Source: Notospermus geniculatus (Eukaryota; Nemertea; Pilidiophora; Heteronemertea; Lineidae). From it: 64,000 bases of DNA. This document shows positions 55,401-64,000 of this stretch, piece by piece. The notes under the pieces are model-generated. The model did not search any database. It was not told the origin of the DNA and was given only the letters and a program-made list of their open reading frames with translations. Position 1 is the stretch's first letter. The number at the start of each line of letters is the position of its first letter. The stretch spans positions 43,835 through 107,834 of the forward strand of contig NMRB01002415.1 of NCBI GenBank assembly GCA_002633025.1, written 5' to 3'. The position numbers and the translations under genes are program-made.

Positions 55401-57243
55401 AAGGGGTTCAATGCACCATCTCCCCCTTTAGACAGAGATGACTCGTCCTCGAGTCACATAGCGCCACTCTGCGTCTCAGTGCCAAACTACACTTTCCCGA
55501 TTCCACTGGGAAAGTCGCCAGATGTATTATACATGTGGCGGTCACCCCATCCACGTTAGTGATCACGCTCAACGTTGCTTCACTTCTAGCACCGAGGCCA
55601 ACGCGCAAACCACTGTGCCATAAACGAAATCCTCCATGGCCGGTGGGTTAAAGGAGCTGGACGTCCAAGTTGTAAACACTCACTCACTGGTTCTCTATCC
55701 ACGCGATGCCTGCGGTGCTGCCACCTATTGTCGGTGATATGTACTGACGTGAATATCGTGAGTGAGTTGCATCGGACCGGGAACCAGTCTAACGATCACG
55801 GGGCGCTACTGGTGCTGCCACCTGCACGAAGGAATAAAACTAGTTTGCCGACCATGTTTGTAAACAAACCAGCTTGTTTACAACTTCGGCGTCTAACTCC
55901 TTTAAGCTGTACCATACAGTAGTAGCACCACTCACCTTACATGATGTCAGCAACATCACAGTGTTTTTCTCGAGAACTGCTCGGGCTGCACCCATCTCAG
56001 CCCGTTGTTTATCACTTTTTAGGTCCTGAAACGGAATTGGTTCAGAAATGAATCTCTTTGGATAAGAAAAAATAAAGCGAGTGTGCTCCAAAAAATTTGC
56101 CAGCCAGACTGTAGACCGACTTTCTGATCTCCCGAGCACCTCTAGCCTTTTATACCCTCATCAAGAAATTTCCATAGAGCACAGTGAAGGAGTGGCTGAG
56201 CGTCAGATTCGAGACCAAGAGGTCACAGGTCGCCACTCCATTTTCCCCTCTGGTCTGAAGGGATCAAGTGATGCGCTGAGTGAGCAACTCCTTGAGTTCT
56301 GTTCTAAAGAGATGGGGTAGACTGTATTGCAGAGCAGAGTGTTGCATAAAAAGCATGTATTTGACTTACATTCTGTCTATCTCCCGTCAAATGGGCAAGA
56401 TCCACCATCTCGTTGCCAAACTGACTAAATGCCTTCACAAAATCTGTAAACGTTGACACTCTCTCTATAACATTTAAACTTTTTGCGACCTGAAAGTGAA
56501 GGGAATCGACAGGACATTTACTGTAGATGCACATTTTTACAAGTCTTAGAGTTTCTAGATGCAAGTTTTATTTCAGCGTTTGGACACGCCAACTGATAAC
56601 AGCAAAAGACGAATCTCAAATTGACATGAACGACAAAGATCTGCGCACTTCCGCCGAAATCTCAACCATAACCTCGGTCTGAAACTGAATGACGTGACGC
56701 AGACAACCCCACGACAGTGACTTCGATGACGTTGCGTCAAGAGTCACACATAGCTGAATCATGGACAGTGTCACATCACTAGGCACGCCTGGTTTCAGAT
56801 CGAGGTTATGGTTGAGATTTCGGCGGAAGTGCGCAGATCTGCGAATTTGAGAATCGTGGGAAAGAATTGTGGGTGCCTACCTTTTCCTTGGCTGCAAGCA
56901 ACTGCTTTACAACCACACGGTCCGCCAACAATAGCACCTTCGTTACCGCCGACAGCAGCTGCCGGGCTGCCCGCACCATGGCCGTTTTTTCCGCACCCTT
57001 GACTTGCCCAGATGCATCTAACTTCACGTCCGTGAGGAGTTGAATGTTTTGTCCCGCCACCCTCGCTTCCCGGCAGGCCTCACACATATCTGTTCGGATT
57101 TCTTCATTTTCTTCGGCGATTGCCTCCCCGACGGAGACGAAACGCTCGATAGCAAGATTTACGGCCTGTCCTACGCGTATTAAAGCCTTTAGTGTCTTTT
57201 CTGATTTGATTGCACGGTCCCTGTGGTTGACTAATGTTGTAAT
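34261..57243 (-). CDS. CTNNAL1: Alpha-catulin (vinculin/alpha-catenin superfamily), 13 exons, N-terminus missing
   Basis: Cytoplasmic scaffold related to alpha-catenin and vinculin; known work links it to Lbc Rho-GEF signalling and, in nematodes, to dystrobrevin and BK-channel placement. Exons (minus): 57243-56881, 56489-56370, 56025-55936, 54501-54283, 53671-53468, 52909-52823, 52138-51980, 51566-51474, 48921-48736, 41348-41295, 36111-35851, 35178-34972, 34461-34261, giving 747 residues and a TGA stop. Catulin-specific stretches include RVGQAVNLAIERFV, KVLLLADRVVVKQ, QFGNEMVDLAHLTGDRQN, FTDSAYTSHDHRERIL, KIAKENFDVFCDNWESQI and LFTRGEGPLKTTQDL. These fit catulin better than alpha-catenin. All introns are phase 0. 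The residues before ITTLVNH (about 45-50 in human) must come from an exon to the right, not found here. Confidence 0.95.
34972..35178 (-). CDS. CTNNAL1: CTNNAL1 exon (residues 613-681)
   Basis: 69 codons, LMTYLDKIPAYCQHLQFT, FNKVDSAIQETKNLMNAI and CFICATK, aligned to the end of the alpha-catenin superfamily core. Reading through the donor would add a few residues and stop at 34939. Confidence 0.93.
35575..35716. mobile_element. Hairpin MITE, GCGCAAAACGCAAAG type
   Basis: TTTGCGCTTTGCACTT mirrored by AAGCGCAAAACGCAAAG; related to 9325-9413. In a CTNNAL1 intron. Confidence 0.7.
35851..36111 (-). CDS. CTNNAL1: CTNNAL1 exon (residues 526-612)
   Basis: 87 codons, EQAKIAKLGLEM, EKWEEHNNDIVKRAKNMSSM and LFTRGEGPLKTTQDL. 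This is the alpha-catenin-like C-terminal bundle; FTRGxGPLK is shared with alpha-catenin, while the NMSSM segment is catulin-like. Donor is GTGCGT, less usual than GTAAGT. Confidence 0.96.
36324..36592. mobile_element. MITE family 2 copy with clear TA flanks
   Basis: GCTA/AAGTATAATTGACC at the left and GAATTATACTT/TAAC at the right show the TA duplication. Confidence 0.88.
37166..38077. mobile_element. MITE family 2 cluster hosting SINE A
   Basis: A reverse copy (37166-37430), extra end fragments (37431-37530), and a forward copy (37528-38077) split by the SINE at 37704. Confidence 0.8.
37704..38012 (+). repeat. tRNA-derived SINE, family A, copy 2, inside a MITE
   Basis: Same A and B boxes and body as copy 1. 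It splits a family-2 MITE: the left part stops near TTCACTT at 37702 and the right part resumes at about 38012 with TATGGTGTCTGTTGCACAGG. Confidence 0.88.
38960..39099. mobile_element. Hairpin MITE
   Basis: AGGCCCCTATTACATAGACG mirrored by TCTATGTAATAGGGGCCT, with paired GCCGGTTAACAAAGGC inside. Confidence 0.8.
39194..39617. mobile_element. MITE family 2 copy with internal insertion
   Basis: TA-flanked ends as in other copies, but about 160 bp of unrelated sequence (39259-39420) lies between the GTGCACAAGT and TAATCCATGTCGC parts. Confidence 0.78.
39958..40602. mobile_element. Three hairpin MITEs
   Basis: 39958-40081 has ends GGGCCGTATTCTAGAAGC / TTCTAGAATACGGGCC; 40390-40490 and 40494-40602 are family 5 copies side by side. 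Confidence 0.75.
41295..41348 (-). CDS. CTNNAL1: CTNNAL1 micro-exon (residues 508-525)
   Basis: 18 codons, RHGALAKSIKPIRGLDVE, standing for the linker that reads NANLKSLKPDKPDSE in human. It lies alone between introns of about 7.4 and 5.2 kb; both splice sites and phase 0 fit. Confidence 0.82.
42249..42536. mobile_element. Element built of TTGAAAG/CTTTCAA motifs
   Basis: Ends AGGGGGTTACACGATTCAAC and CTGAATCGTGTAAACCTCCC pair; the interior is many direct and inverted TTGAAAGGTGTTGAA units. Confidence 0.78.
43412..43770. mobile_element. Inverted-repeat element with ~115-bp arms
   Basis: TACTGTATTCTCGTGCCATTA mirrored by AATGGCACGAGAATACAGTA, and GTTTGTCAATAGGCCCGCCC by its complement. The 102-codon frame inside is a by-product. 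Confidence 0.82.
44570..45256. repeat. Minisatellite, unit ~43-45 bp
   Basis: About 15 imperfect units of GACTTCCTAAGTCTAACAAT followed by AGGGGCATTCATCCAATAAT, in CTNNAL1 intron 9. Confidence 0.9.
47632..47892. mobile_element. MITE family 2 copy
   Basis: Full-length forward copy with AAGTATGATTCACTATAACT and GAGTGAATCATACTT ends, in CTNNAL1 intron 9. Confidence 0.85.
48227..48347. mobile_element. Hairpin MITE
   Basis: TTTTGGCAAGGCTCCGTATC mirrored by GATACGGAGCCTTGCCGAAA, with GATCCGTGTCAC also paired. Confidence 0.82.
48736..48921 (-). CDS. CTNNAL1: CTNNAL1 exon (residues 446-507)
   Basis: 62 codons, KIAKENFDVFCDNWESQI and ILVKDINDVLQG and YMSLPRPG: the most conserved region, central M domain. 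Its acceptor is only about 24 nt from the end of a 1.3-kb transposon nest. Confidence 0.96.
48949..50257. mobile_element. TTAA-flanked element hosting two further insertions
   Basis: Outer ends GGAGCACGGTATTG / CAATACCGTGCTCC with TTAA at 48945-48948 and 50258-50261. Inside are a TA-flanked element (49010-49277) and a longer insert bounded by GCCCGCTTGGC and GCCAAGCGGGC (about 49423-50233). The outer family matches 1381-1590. Confidence 0.83.
49010..49277. mobile_element. 268-bp TA-flanked MITE full of CGTAACT/AGTTACG motifs
   Basis: Ends CAGTACAGGTCACAATTGAC and GTCAATTGTGACCTGTACTG, TA at 49008-49009 and 49278-49279. The related copy at 1381-1590 has the uninterrupted CACCTAGCGG, which proves the insertion point. 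Confidence 0.9.
50520..50745 (-). repeat. SINE family B, copy 1
   Basis: On the minus strand a B box (GGTTCGAATCCAGCC) is followed by a body shared with the copies at 54010 and 61290 (CCTTGCAAAGG, GGCTTACTGTCCCATG). The tRNA-like head is truncated in this copy. Confidence 0.7.
51474..51566 (-). CDS. CTNNAL1: CTNNAL1 exon (residues 415-445)
   Basis: 31 codons, VAKLLRHIATTGPLVITAEH, corresponding to CRLLRHISGTEPLEITCIHA in vertebrate catulin. Confidence 0.92.
51980..52138 (-). CDS. CTNNAL1: CTNNAL1 exon (residues 362-414)
   Basis: 53 codons, LEETAMDQASDVFK...LMALKTAGLNGEL...EEHSEQLQE, aligned to HVVLKALKLTGVEGNL and SEQKEQLVE in the family. Confidence 0.93.
52226..52322. mobile_element. Hairpin element
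   Basis: TTCTCCCACCACAGGGGTTT mirrored by AAACCTCTGTGGTGGGAGAA, with GAGCGAGGTAAAAACC paired. Confidence 0.82.
52323..52708. repeat. Minisatellite, unit 49 bp
   Basis: About eight units of CAGCCTGCCACATGTGGCCT plus GGGGGGCCGAAAGATGTCAG, in the intron between CTNNAL1 exons at 52138 and 52823. The 237-codon open frame across it comes from the repeat and is not a gene. Confidence 0.92.
52823..52909 (-). CDS. CTNNAL1: CTNNAL1 exon (residues 333-361)
   Basis: 29 codons, DLKDINTPSQELETAILKTM and a lysine-rich end, in the position of the short AEELELSILK helix of human catulin. Confidence 0.9.
53468..53671 (-). CDS. CTNNAL1: CTNNAL1 exon (residues 265-332)
   Basis: 68 codons with DFTDSAYTSHDHRERILTL, nearly identical to the family. 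The donor used is the GTAAGT after MSL. Confidence 0.92.
54010..54240 (-). repeat. SINE family B, copy 2, with tRNA-like head
   Basis: Minus strand reads TAGTGGAGTGGTAAT (A box) and GGGCTCGAATCC (B box), then the shared body. Lies in a CTNNAL1 intron. Confidence 0.78.
54283..54501 (-). CDS. CTNNAL1: CTNNAL1 exon (residues 192-264)
   Basis: 73 codons beginning CHLRHPECEAAKRNRDCVF, matching LRHPNCESAHKNKEGVF of vertebrate catulin, followed by a variable linker. Confidence 0.93.
54555..54720 (-). repeat. SINE family C (tRNA-like)
   Basis: Minus strand: GGGGCAGTGGAAACATCGG as A-box-like region and ACGGGTTCGATCCCCGGT as B box, then a body rich in TCC runs. Single copy seen here. Confidence 0.6.
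55936..56025 (-). CDS. CTNNAL1: CTNNAL1 exon (residues 162-191)
   Basis: 30 codons: DLKSDKQRAEMGAARAVLEK, equivalent to the alpha-catenin MAAARGILQK helix. Confidence 0.95.
56370..56489 (-). CDS. CTNNAL1: CTNNAL1 exon (residues 122-161)
   Basis: 40 codons: VAKSLNVIERV...FSQFGNEMVDLAHLTGD. The QFGNEMV-LAHL-GDRQN stretch is a catulin signature. Confidence 0.95.
56881..57243 (-). CDS. CTNNAL1: CTNNAL1 exon (residues 1-121 of the recovered part)
   Basis: ITTLVNHRD...RVGQAVNLAIERFVSVGEAI...ARQLLSAVTKVLLLADRV: the N-terminal helical bundle of catulin, shared with the dimerisation/beta-catenin-binding region of alpha-catenin. Phase 0 at both ends. Confidence 0.95.
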
Positions 57244-57539
57244 CTGCAAGTACACGGTCGAAAAAGCACTGAATTCTGATTCTGAATATGCAGAATGCCG
57301 GAGGCTACATGTAGGGCTGAAGAATCAACTACTGTTGATGTTGACATTTTTCAAGACGTTCCAACTACTGGATGCTTTCCTATCAGTGGGCTCGATTCTT
57401 GGTCCCACCATTCTTTTATGCATCCCAAATTAAATTAGGGAAGGTGTGATAGTGTAGTGGTTCATGTCCGCTGGTGAAAGCGCTGTATTGGAGGTTTGTG
57501 CAGTCTCAAGCGTAGCGTACATTTAGATCGCACTTGTAA

Positions 57540-57716
57540 CTCAATGGCGGATCCAGAATCGCGAGAAAGAGGGGGCACAGCCAGCGCACACCGTGGAAAA
57601 CCTCGGTCAAATTTTAACATCTTTTCAAAATTTCGAAATTTCCCGGTCAATTTTAAAGGTTTTCCACAAAACACAGGGGGCACGGGCTGGGTGTGCCCCC
57701 TTGGATCCGCGCCTGC
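57540..57716. mobile_element. GGATCC-ended MITE
   Basis: ATGGCGGATCCAGAATCGCG at the left and CCTTGGATCCGCGCCTGCGA at the right, with paired GGAAAACCT/AGGTTTTCC. Confidence 0.7.
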
Positions 57717-57720
57717 GACT

Positions 57721-58399
57721 AGTGGAAGTAACTGATCGGATCAGTCGCTATTGCTGGTGATGTATGCGTATGTGCTGTGCGTACACCGCAAATTCAGCAA
57801 CTCGTTAAAATTCAGCACTGAATGGAACTTTGTGACGATGCAGCTTTTCCACCCAGCTCTGTCGCCATTAGAACGCAACAGCACACAGCCTCAAGGGGTT
57901 AATTCAATCATACAAAATTCAAACTGTACCATACCACAACAACCACAATCCTCTACATGTCGTAAAACAATGCCACCATTACCAGAATAATGAGGTCCAT
58001 TACCCCATAGAAAAAGAGTCAACAAAATTGATAAAAATATATGGAACGATATGATCGACTGTCTGCTTATTGCTGAAATTGGAAAGTTCCACTGACGACA
58101 TGGTGATTTAAATCAAAGTAGATATGGTATGACAGACACATTATTTAGTTTTTCAAATAAATGTGCAGTGGAGCCTCTCTTTCAAGGACACCTATGGGCG
58201 GTTATAACCGCAAATAAAGACGTTACAAAATAAAGATGCTGTTGTAGTCATATTCTCTAGTCGTTGTGATCTCTAGTCGTAGCTAAGAAAGACGTAAGGT
58301 GGCGCTGCAAAATGAAGACGTTGTTTATAGTCATATTCTCTAGTCACTGTGGTGATCTCTAGTCGTAGCTAAGAAAGATGTAAGGTGGCGCTGCAGTCA
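57721..58399. other. Stretch with no recognised feature apart from a short local repeat
   Basis: No gene seen. At 58255-58395 a ~70-bp unit (CTCTAGTCGT...AAGACGTAAGGTGGCGCTGCA) is present twice. Confidence 0.5.
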
Positions 58400-58768
58400 C
58401 CCTACTAACTTCAACATGGGCAAAGTGCCAGGCCTGTGCAACAGACACCATAAAGTGAACACAATGGTTAAACCACAAACCACAATATCTGACTGAGCAC
58501 AACCGTCCTTGGATTGTTTTCTACAGGCTGTTCAAGTGACCCTAACATCATTAACCATGTTATCTGCGACATGGATTATTTACCACTGACTTAAGCACAT
58601 TTCCAAACTTGGCACTTTGCCCATGTTGAAGTTTGGGTGAATTATACTTTATACGTAAGGTATAATTTATAAACTATAACTCACCCTAACTTCAACATGG
58701 GCAAAGTGCCAAACTTGGATCCAAGCTTGGCACTTTGCCCATGTTGAAGTTAGGGTAAATTATACTTA
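58400..58768. mobile_element. MITE family 2 copy plus two end fragments
   Basis: Reverse copy 58400-58655, then two joined terminal pieces to 58768. Confidence 0.8.
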
Positions 58769-59564
58769 ATGTGCTGGTAATGCAACTGATTGTCAACATG
58801 CAAAGGAGGACACTACTACCAGTGCCATACCACTGAATTCTTTCAATTTTTCATATTTTGAGCAAGACTCTTCCACAGCTCATATTTTCCCATCAATATT
58901 TCTTGCACCAACCTCAAACAGCACCGAGACTTCTCTTTAAAACACAATAACACCGCAGAAATAATGACCTCGCTACTGCAACGACAAAGGATGCCTCAAG
59001 CAGAGCAAAAACAGACAGGCGAACTCAGCTCTTCAAAACAAATTAAGAACATAAATCAGAATCTTTTCCCATTTTAACTCGTTTTAAAAACCTATTTAAA
59101 GGGTTAATTAAATTTACTGTAGGAAATTAACAAACAGCCACTGTTCCCAAGAGGAGGATTCCTCTGCAACGTCTACTGAGCAAGACTTTGCAGACGGGTA
59201 GAATGCAAGGAATCAGACTGACATAGACAAGCAGAATGCATGAGATTTTTATACTCGGTATATGGATTCCAGTGAGTGCACCCGACACGTGAAGACTCGC
59301 AAGTGTTTGCACTCACTCGGTTTTCCATTCAAGGTGTTCAATGTAGAAAAGATTGTCGCGACTCTCGATGGCAAAAAAATGAAATGTGCACATTCGTGGC
59401 TACGTCACTCGATTTCCAGGGCCGTAGCGGAGGGCCAACAGAAATAACCCACCAGAAGATGTCACCGAAAAATGTGTTTTTCATGCAGGTTTTGGCCAAA
59501 CAGCTACTGTACTGCCGTCCACAAAAACCTACGCCCCCATTTGAACGGCTCATGTATGAGGTTG

Positions 59565-59810
59565 CAGTCCGCAAAATGCTATGGCCCTCATTTCAAGGTT
59601 TGTGGCTGGTGTCCGCAAAATCTATGGCCCTCATTTCAAGGTTTAAGGTTGCTGTCCACAAAATCTATGGCCCTCATTTCAAGGTTTGAGGTTGCTGTCC
59701 ACAAAATCTATGGCCCTCATTTCAAGGTTTGAGGTTGCTCTCCGCAAAATATATGGCCCTCATTTCAATTCAAGGTTTGAGGTTGCTGTCCACAAAATCT
59801 ATGACCCTAT
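59565..59810. repeat. Tandem repeat, unit ~43 bp
   Basis: Five to six units of CACAAAATCTATGGCCCTCA followed by TTTCAAGGTTTGAGGTTGCT. Confidence 0.88.
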
Positions 59811-59914
59811 CATTGCTGGATGCCTCACTGGGGATCCAATGCAGTGCAAATGATGTAACATCAAATGAGAAATGAGGTCAAGATGCTTGGGTGCTGTGGG
59901 CAACATGACAGCCA

Positions 59915-60075
59915 AGGCGGGGTGGATACTGGGTTTGGGAAAAGAGGGGGCGTCCTATGCTAGGAACATTTGAAATTTGCGCCAAGTTCCAGAATTTCAC
60001 GGTCGATTTTACAGATTTGTTGGCCAAAAGGGGGGGCGTGCGCCAGGTGCACCCCCCTTGGATCCACGCCTGCAA
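59915..60075. mobile_element. GGATCC-ended MITE
   Basis: G-rich AAAAGAGGGGGCGTCC start and CACCCCCCTTGGATCCACGC end, as in 57540-57716. Confidence 0.62.
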
Positions 60076-60599
60076 GGGGCACACAAAAAACATGTCATCC
60101 TGACCAAGTTTTCAAGAGCTCACCGTCTAAACATAGCCTGTACTATAAAAAGTTTCATTGACAATCTATTTCAATTGCAATTTTGATGTCATTAAATCTT
60201 ACGTTCGGTGCCATAAGCGAGAAAATAAACGAGTCGTGAAGACAGCGTTCAGTCATCCATTTCACATAAAATCATCCAAGTGGAATTCGGCACTTCATGC
60301 CGGTTATGATATGACATGGGATAAAACAGGGAACAGCAAGCGACATAGGATCGATTAGCTCACGGTACTTTTCGCATTTGGAAGGTGATGAACAATACAC
60401 TGGTTGCCTACGACGGCGGTGGCCTGCTAGGATTTCAGCACTTGTGGCCTAATGAATGGCAGTGTTCTGCACTGTACATGTACATGGACGGTGACCACTG
60501 GCAGTTAGGCTGAAGGGGTGAATGTCGTCCACTCTGAATCCTAACCCCTGGTCCCTATCCCTGAACCCTTGATACCTGGCCTCCTACCCCCGACCCCTT

Positions 60600-60740
60600 G
60601 GCCGTACGCACCAAGCGAAGATTATCTTGAGCCACACGTTGAGCCACAGCTTTTCAGGTTTGCAAGGGCATGATGTGACAATGGAAAAGTTGTGGCTCAA
60701 CCTGAGTTAAGATAATCTTCGTTGGTGGATACGGCCCTTG
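60600..60740. mobile_element. Hairpin MITE
   Basis: GGCCGTACGCACCAAGCGAAG mirrored by CTTCGTTGGTGGATACGGCC, with AGATTATCTTGAGCC paired. Confidence 0.75.
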
Positions 60741-61289
60741 GTGTTTGCCATTGTGCAACCAATGCCACGGCGGCATTCTGCACAAGTCTTCAGTACGTTG
60801 ATGCCGACGGTGCCATAAAAGAACAACCGTGCCACGCATTTACAACAATACAGCCTGTCCATTTACTCTCCTACAACTAATGAAAAAGTTCATTTCATAT
60901 GCAACAGCAGCATAACATGCTAGCCAGATCTCAATTACAAGTCTGACATACATAAGCCGCCGGATAAACGAATAAATCTCGGGTATATTGGCGTGAACAT
61001 GGTCAATGGCCTCAACGCTCTCCGCATACCAACCAGAATGTAATCTGGGCAGAGATCTTTGATGGGGCAGAGATAATGTTTTGTTATCAAGACTATTTGA
61101 AGATGATGAGTGAGTCACATCGCATACCATAAGGACATGAAGGATAGATTGGTCATTTCTATTCACTTAGACCTCAGTAACCAGGTCACCTCTTGAGGCA
61201 AAATGGCATCAAATCTGCAATGTCTCAAATGTATCAAAGATGTCCTTGAGACGTTTCACTACTTGGGTTGTATGTATGTATTTCATTTT

Positions 61290-61540
61290 TCCGTCAGGGC
61301 CGACGCTATAGCATTATTGGCCCTGGTAAGTACGGAGGACGCCATCACAAGCTACTCATGTTCCTCACTTGGATGGGGTCTTTTACTTGCCCTTGCAAAG
61401 ACAAGGCACCACGGCTTACTGTCCCATGCGACGGACGTGAAGAGCCGGGAATGAAATCCCACATGGCCCGGGCTGGATTCGAACCCGGGACCTGCCGCTT
61501 GCTATTAAGCGGACGTGATAATCACTACTCACAGGTCACT
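61290..61540 (-). repeat. SINE family B, copy 3
   Basis: Minus-strand B box GGGTTCGAATCC plus the same body as at 50520 and 54010. Confidence 0.78.
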
Positions 61541-61649
61541 AGGACATTTGCCGCAGCAGCTATCATGGTCGAATTTTACGGTACTCAGTTCACACTGAAT
61601 CGGGTATCTAACTAAAGACCCTAGGTGCTCCTCCACTTAAGTTTTCTCG

Positions 61650-62190
61650 CAGAAGTTGGCTCACAATGGGCAACTCAACTGTGAGCAGTTGGTTGTGTCA
61701 TTGGTCTCAGCGTAAGCCGTAAGGAAACAAACCAGGGTTCTGCCGCTGCTGGTCGGCGCTGGACGGCCCCGTCCAGGACACAGAAATGCCGATCGGCACT
61801 CGGCCTAAAAAGAGTATTTTCCGACCATAAACTAACGAGTCGACAGTGTGCCATGAGAGATGGCATCTGAGATGCCCGTCACACACACTTCCTAATTTCC
61901 TTTCTGTTCCCATTCACCAAATGGTGGGGCTTCCTGACACAGTTCTGACCAACGACAACAGCAGGCTGCCTCAGTTGCAATAGAGTGGATCGGGGTCATT
62001 TTGACGCCAAATGAGCTCATTATTTCGACTCTCAGGTGCCAGGAAGTCGCATTTCAGCAACTCTAGATTTCAAATTTTTCTGGGGGAGGCCCAGACCGGG
62101 TTCCGAGTTCCGACCGGCACTTGTGCAGTCCTGGGCAGAACCCTGCAAACAATGGTGAATGCCCATTGTGAGCCAACTTCTGACTCTATA
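61650..62190. mobile_element. Inverted-repeat element
   Basis: CAGAAGTTGGCTCACAATGG at the left and CCATTGTGAGCCAACTTCTG at the right, ~540 bp apart, with GGAACCCTGG-type pairings inside; no transposase. Confidence 0.7.
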
Positions 62191-62672
62191 AACCACTGAA
62201 CCACAGCCACCCCAACTCACGGCAGTGTCTCACTGCTTGGCAAACAGAGCACACCAAATCCTTTACAGCTCGAGGTATCGATACCTAACTTGAAAACTAC
62301 TCAGTTAAAACTGAAAATTACAACTGCCCCAACTCCCGACAGTGTCCCATCACATTGGAAAACAGAGCACACCAAGACATGTGCTCTATTCAATTTCCGA
62401 CTTGTCAAGATTTATCTATGATGTGTCAAGACAAACTGGGGGGAGAGAATTCACCAGTTTGACGTTGACTTGTAAATTCTATAGTTTGGTGCCATATCTA
62501 ATACGGGGAACAGATGGGATTTGTTTAGGGGCAATCGATTTCGAAGATTTGGCTTGTCGAGTTCAGCTGTTTGCAATAACATCATCACACCATGACGCCC
62601 AGGTTACTGTTGAAGATTGACACCTCTCGAAAGTGAGATGTATTCTAACCCAGCTGTACTAACTCAGATGTA

Positions 62673-63365
62673 CCGTATTTTTTGGCCTATGAGGCGCATC
62701 GGGATAAGAGGCACACCCTCTCAGGGTCCCCGCCAGAGGGTACTTTGGGTACAAATATAGTACCCTAAAGAAATTTGAGGGTACGATATAGTACCCTGAA
62801 AAAAATAACTTCAGTAATGTTTTTCTTAAATTTGTTACATTTCAAATGCAACTTTCATGCAGAAGGAAGACTAATTTTGCATTTTGGAGTGTAAAAAATG
62901 ACTCTGGAGGCCATTATTAACAGGAAAAAAAATTTTGAAAAATTTTTTTTTTCAAAAAAAAATTTGAATTTTTTTCATCATCCCGGAAAAAATCCTTACA
63001 AGAGACGCACCGGGGTAAGAGGCGCAGGGTCCGGGTGAAGCTCTGCATGCACGCCGCAGTGCATGCAGTGTTGATGTATGGGGTCAAGATCATGCTCCAC
63101 AAGCCTCGTTCTGGTTATTGCAAAATGGCCATTCGTTGCTGATCAGCTGTTATCGAGTCGTTTTGCGCCTTTCGTTGATTTGTGTTCTGGTTTTAAATTT
63201 CGCTCTCTGGTCGCAATCGCATGCATCATGTGCATTGCTGCATACGTTAGCCTACACGCCGAAAAATCCACATATCGGGCATACCACTGTATGAGGCACC
63301 AGCCCCCCCCCTTTTTGGCCCTTCTCTAGGGAAAAAGGTCGTGCCTCTTAGCCTGAAAAATACGG
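62673..63365. mobile_element. TA-flanked element with CCGTATTTTT ends
   Basis: Ends CCGTATTTTTTGGCC and GCCTGAAAAATACGG flanked by TA. Inner GGATAAGAGGCGCACC-like units recur near both ends and in the middle (63003), suggesting a solo inner copy. Similar ends are widespread in animal genomes. Confidence 0.75.
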
Positions 63366-63774
63366 TAAGTTGCCTACCGCAGAATTCCTTAGCTGGTTCA
63401 TTTCTGCATTTTTCAACTTCAATACCTACCAGTACATGATTGCCACAGCACTCATCAAGACAATCAAATGTGTTTCTCTCCCCGAGTGAATTTCATTCCC
63501 CAGTCGTGCAGACTCAAGGCAGTTTCAATAGATTCCTGAAGCACCGAAGTATGCGCATAGACGATATCAACAATGCAGCGCAACTCTCAGTACGACGGAC
63601 CTCACAAATAATTGGCCATAATTGATGGCAATTAACCGAGATGGGATGCGAGAGTTCTGGCGGCATATCGCATCAAAAACAGGAGGTCGTGATAAAATAG
63701 TTTTGTTATTGAACATGGAGAACATCAATAATATTGCCCACCGGTGTATGGGAAGCATGATCTCCGTCCATTAA

Positions 63775-64000
63775 ATGTTCGGCAGGGTGGAGCGAAGTAA
63801 GCTCAGTGGTGTAGGGACGCAGCAATCTCCAGTTCATTTTTGGCAGTGTGAAATAAGGAAGTTGACTGGTGTAGGGATGCAGCAATCTCCAGAACATCTT
63901 TGGCAGGGTGGAAGTAAGTAAGTTGACCATGTTGACTGGTGTAGGGATGCAGCAATCTCCAGAACATGTTTGGCAGGGTGGAAGGAAGTTGACTGGTGTA
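63775..64000. repeat. Tandem repeat, unit ~60-75 bp, running off the right edge
   Basis: Units carry GGTGTAGGGATGCAGCAATC and TTTGGCAGGGTGGAAG; about four are seen before the window ends. Confidence 0.85.

Noticed and set aside
55343-55640. Possible further tRNA-like SINE on the minus strand
   Set aside because: An A-box-like GGCACAGTGGTTTGCGCG is present but no B box can be found.

Overview
This window is animal nuclear DNA, from a marine invertebrate with small phase-matched exons scattered in introns packed with short DNA transposons. GT-AG introns, tRNA-derived SINEs, dozens of hairpin MITEs and three recognisable metazoan genes support this. A deuterostome such as a lancelet, hemichordate or echinoderm is my guess from sequence texture; the species cannot be fixed from the window alone.

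Region 1 (107-12931, minus strand) is the 5' part of a secreted or membrane Notch-ligand-type gene, reconstructed here from 12 exons whose phases all agree: signal peptide, MNNL domain, DSL domain, an unrecognised ~110-residue domain (called X here), an atypical EGF with three adjacent cysteines, and a normal EGF. A second block of four exons (EGF plus DSL-like, X, CCC-EGF, EGF) repeats this layout with almost the same exon lengths (333/84/121 against 327/84/121 bases). The gene runs off the left edge, so more copies may follow. This modular protein is the most novel item in the window.

Region 2 (about 18.0-22.8 kb, plus strand) is a divergent DNA primase large subunit (PRIM2) with all four iron-sulphur cysteines in the expected spacing and an unusually long C-terminal tail. 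Introns 2-5 each contain the same TA-flanked MITE family, and the last ~85 coding bases are repeated as a decaying tandem array downstream of the stop codon.

Region 3 (22.8-34 kb) has no gene I can support. It holds hairpin elements, nested TTAA-flanked insertions, a 1,590-bp perfect duplication on both sides of a 110-base N gap (most likely an assembly artefact), and a 427-bp inverted repeat ending at a single N.

Region 4 (34261-57243, minus strand) is alpha-catulin (CTNNAL1, vinculin/alpha-catenin superfamily), 13 exons, all introns in phase 0, complete at the C-terminus with a poly(A) signal; its first coding exon was not found and may lie beyond the window. Introns contain SINEs, minisatellites and a three-level transposon nest whose end lies about 24 nt from a splice acceptor. 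Region 5 (57.3-64 kb) contains only repeats as far as I can see, and could be intron 1 of CTNNAL1 or intergenic. The three genes have no evident functional link.
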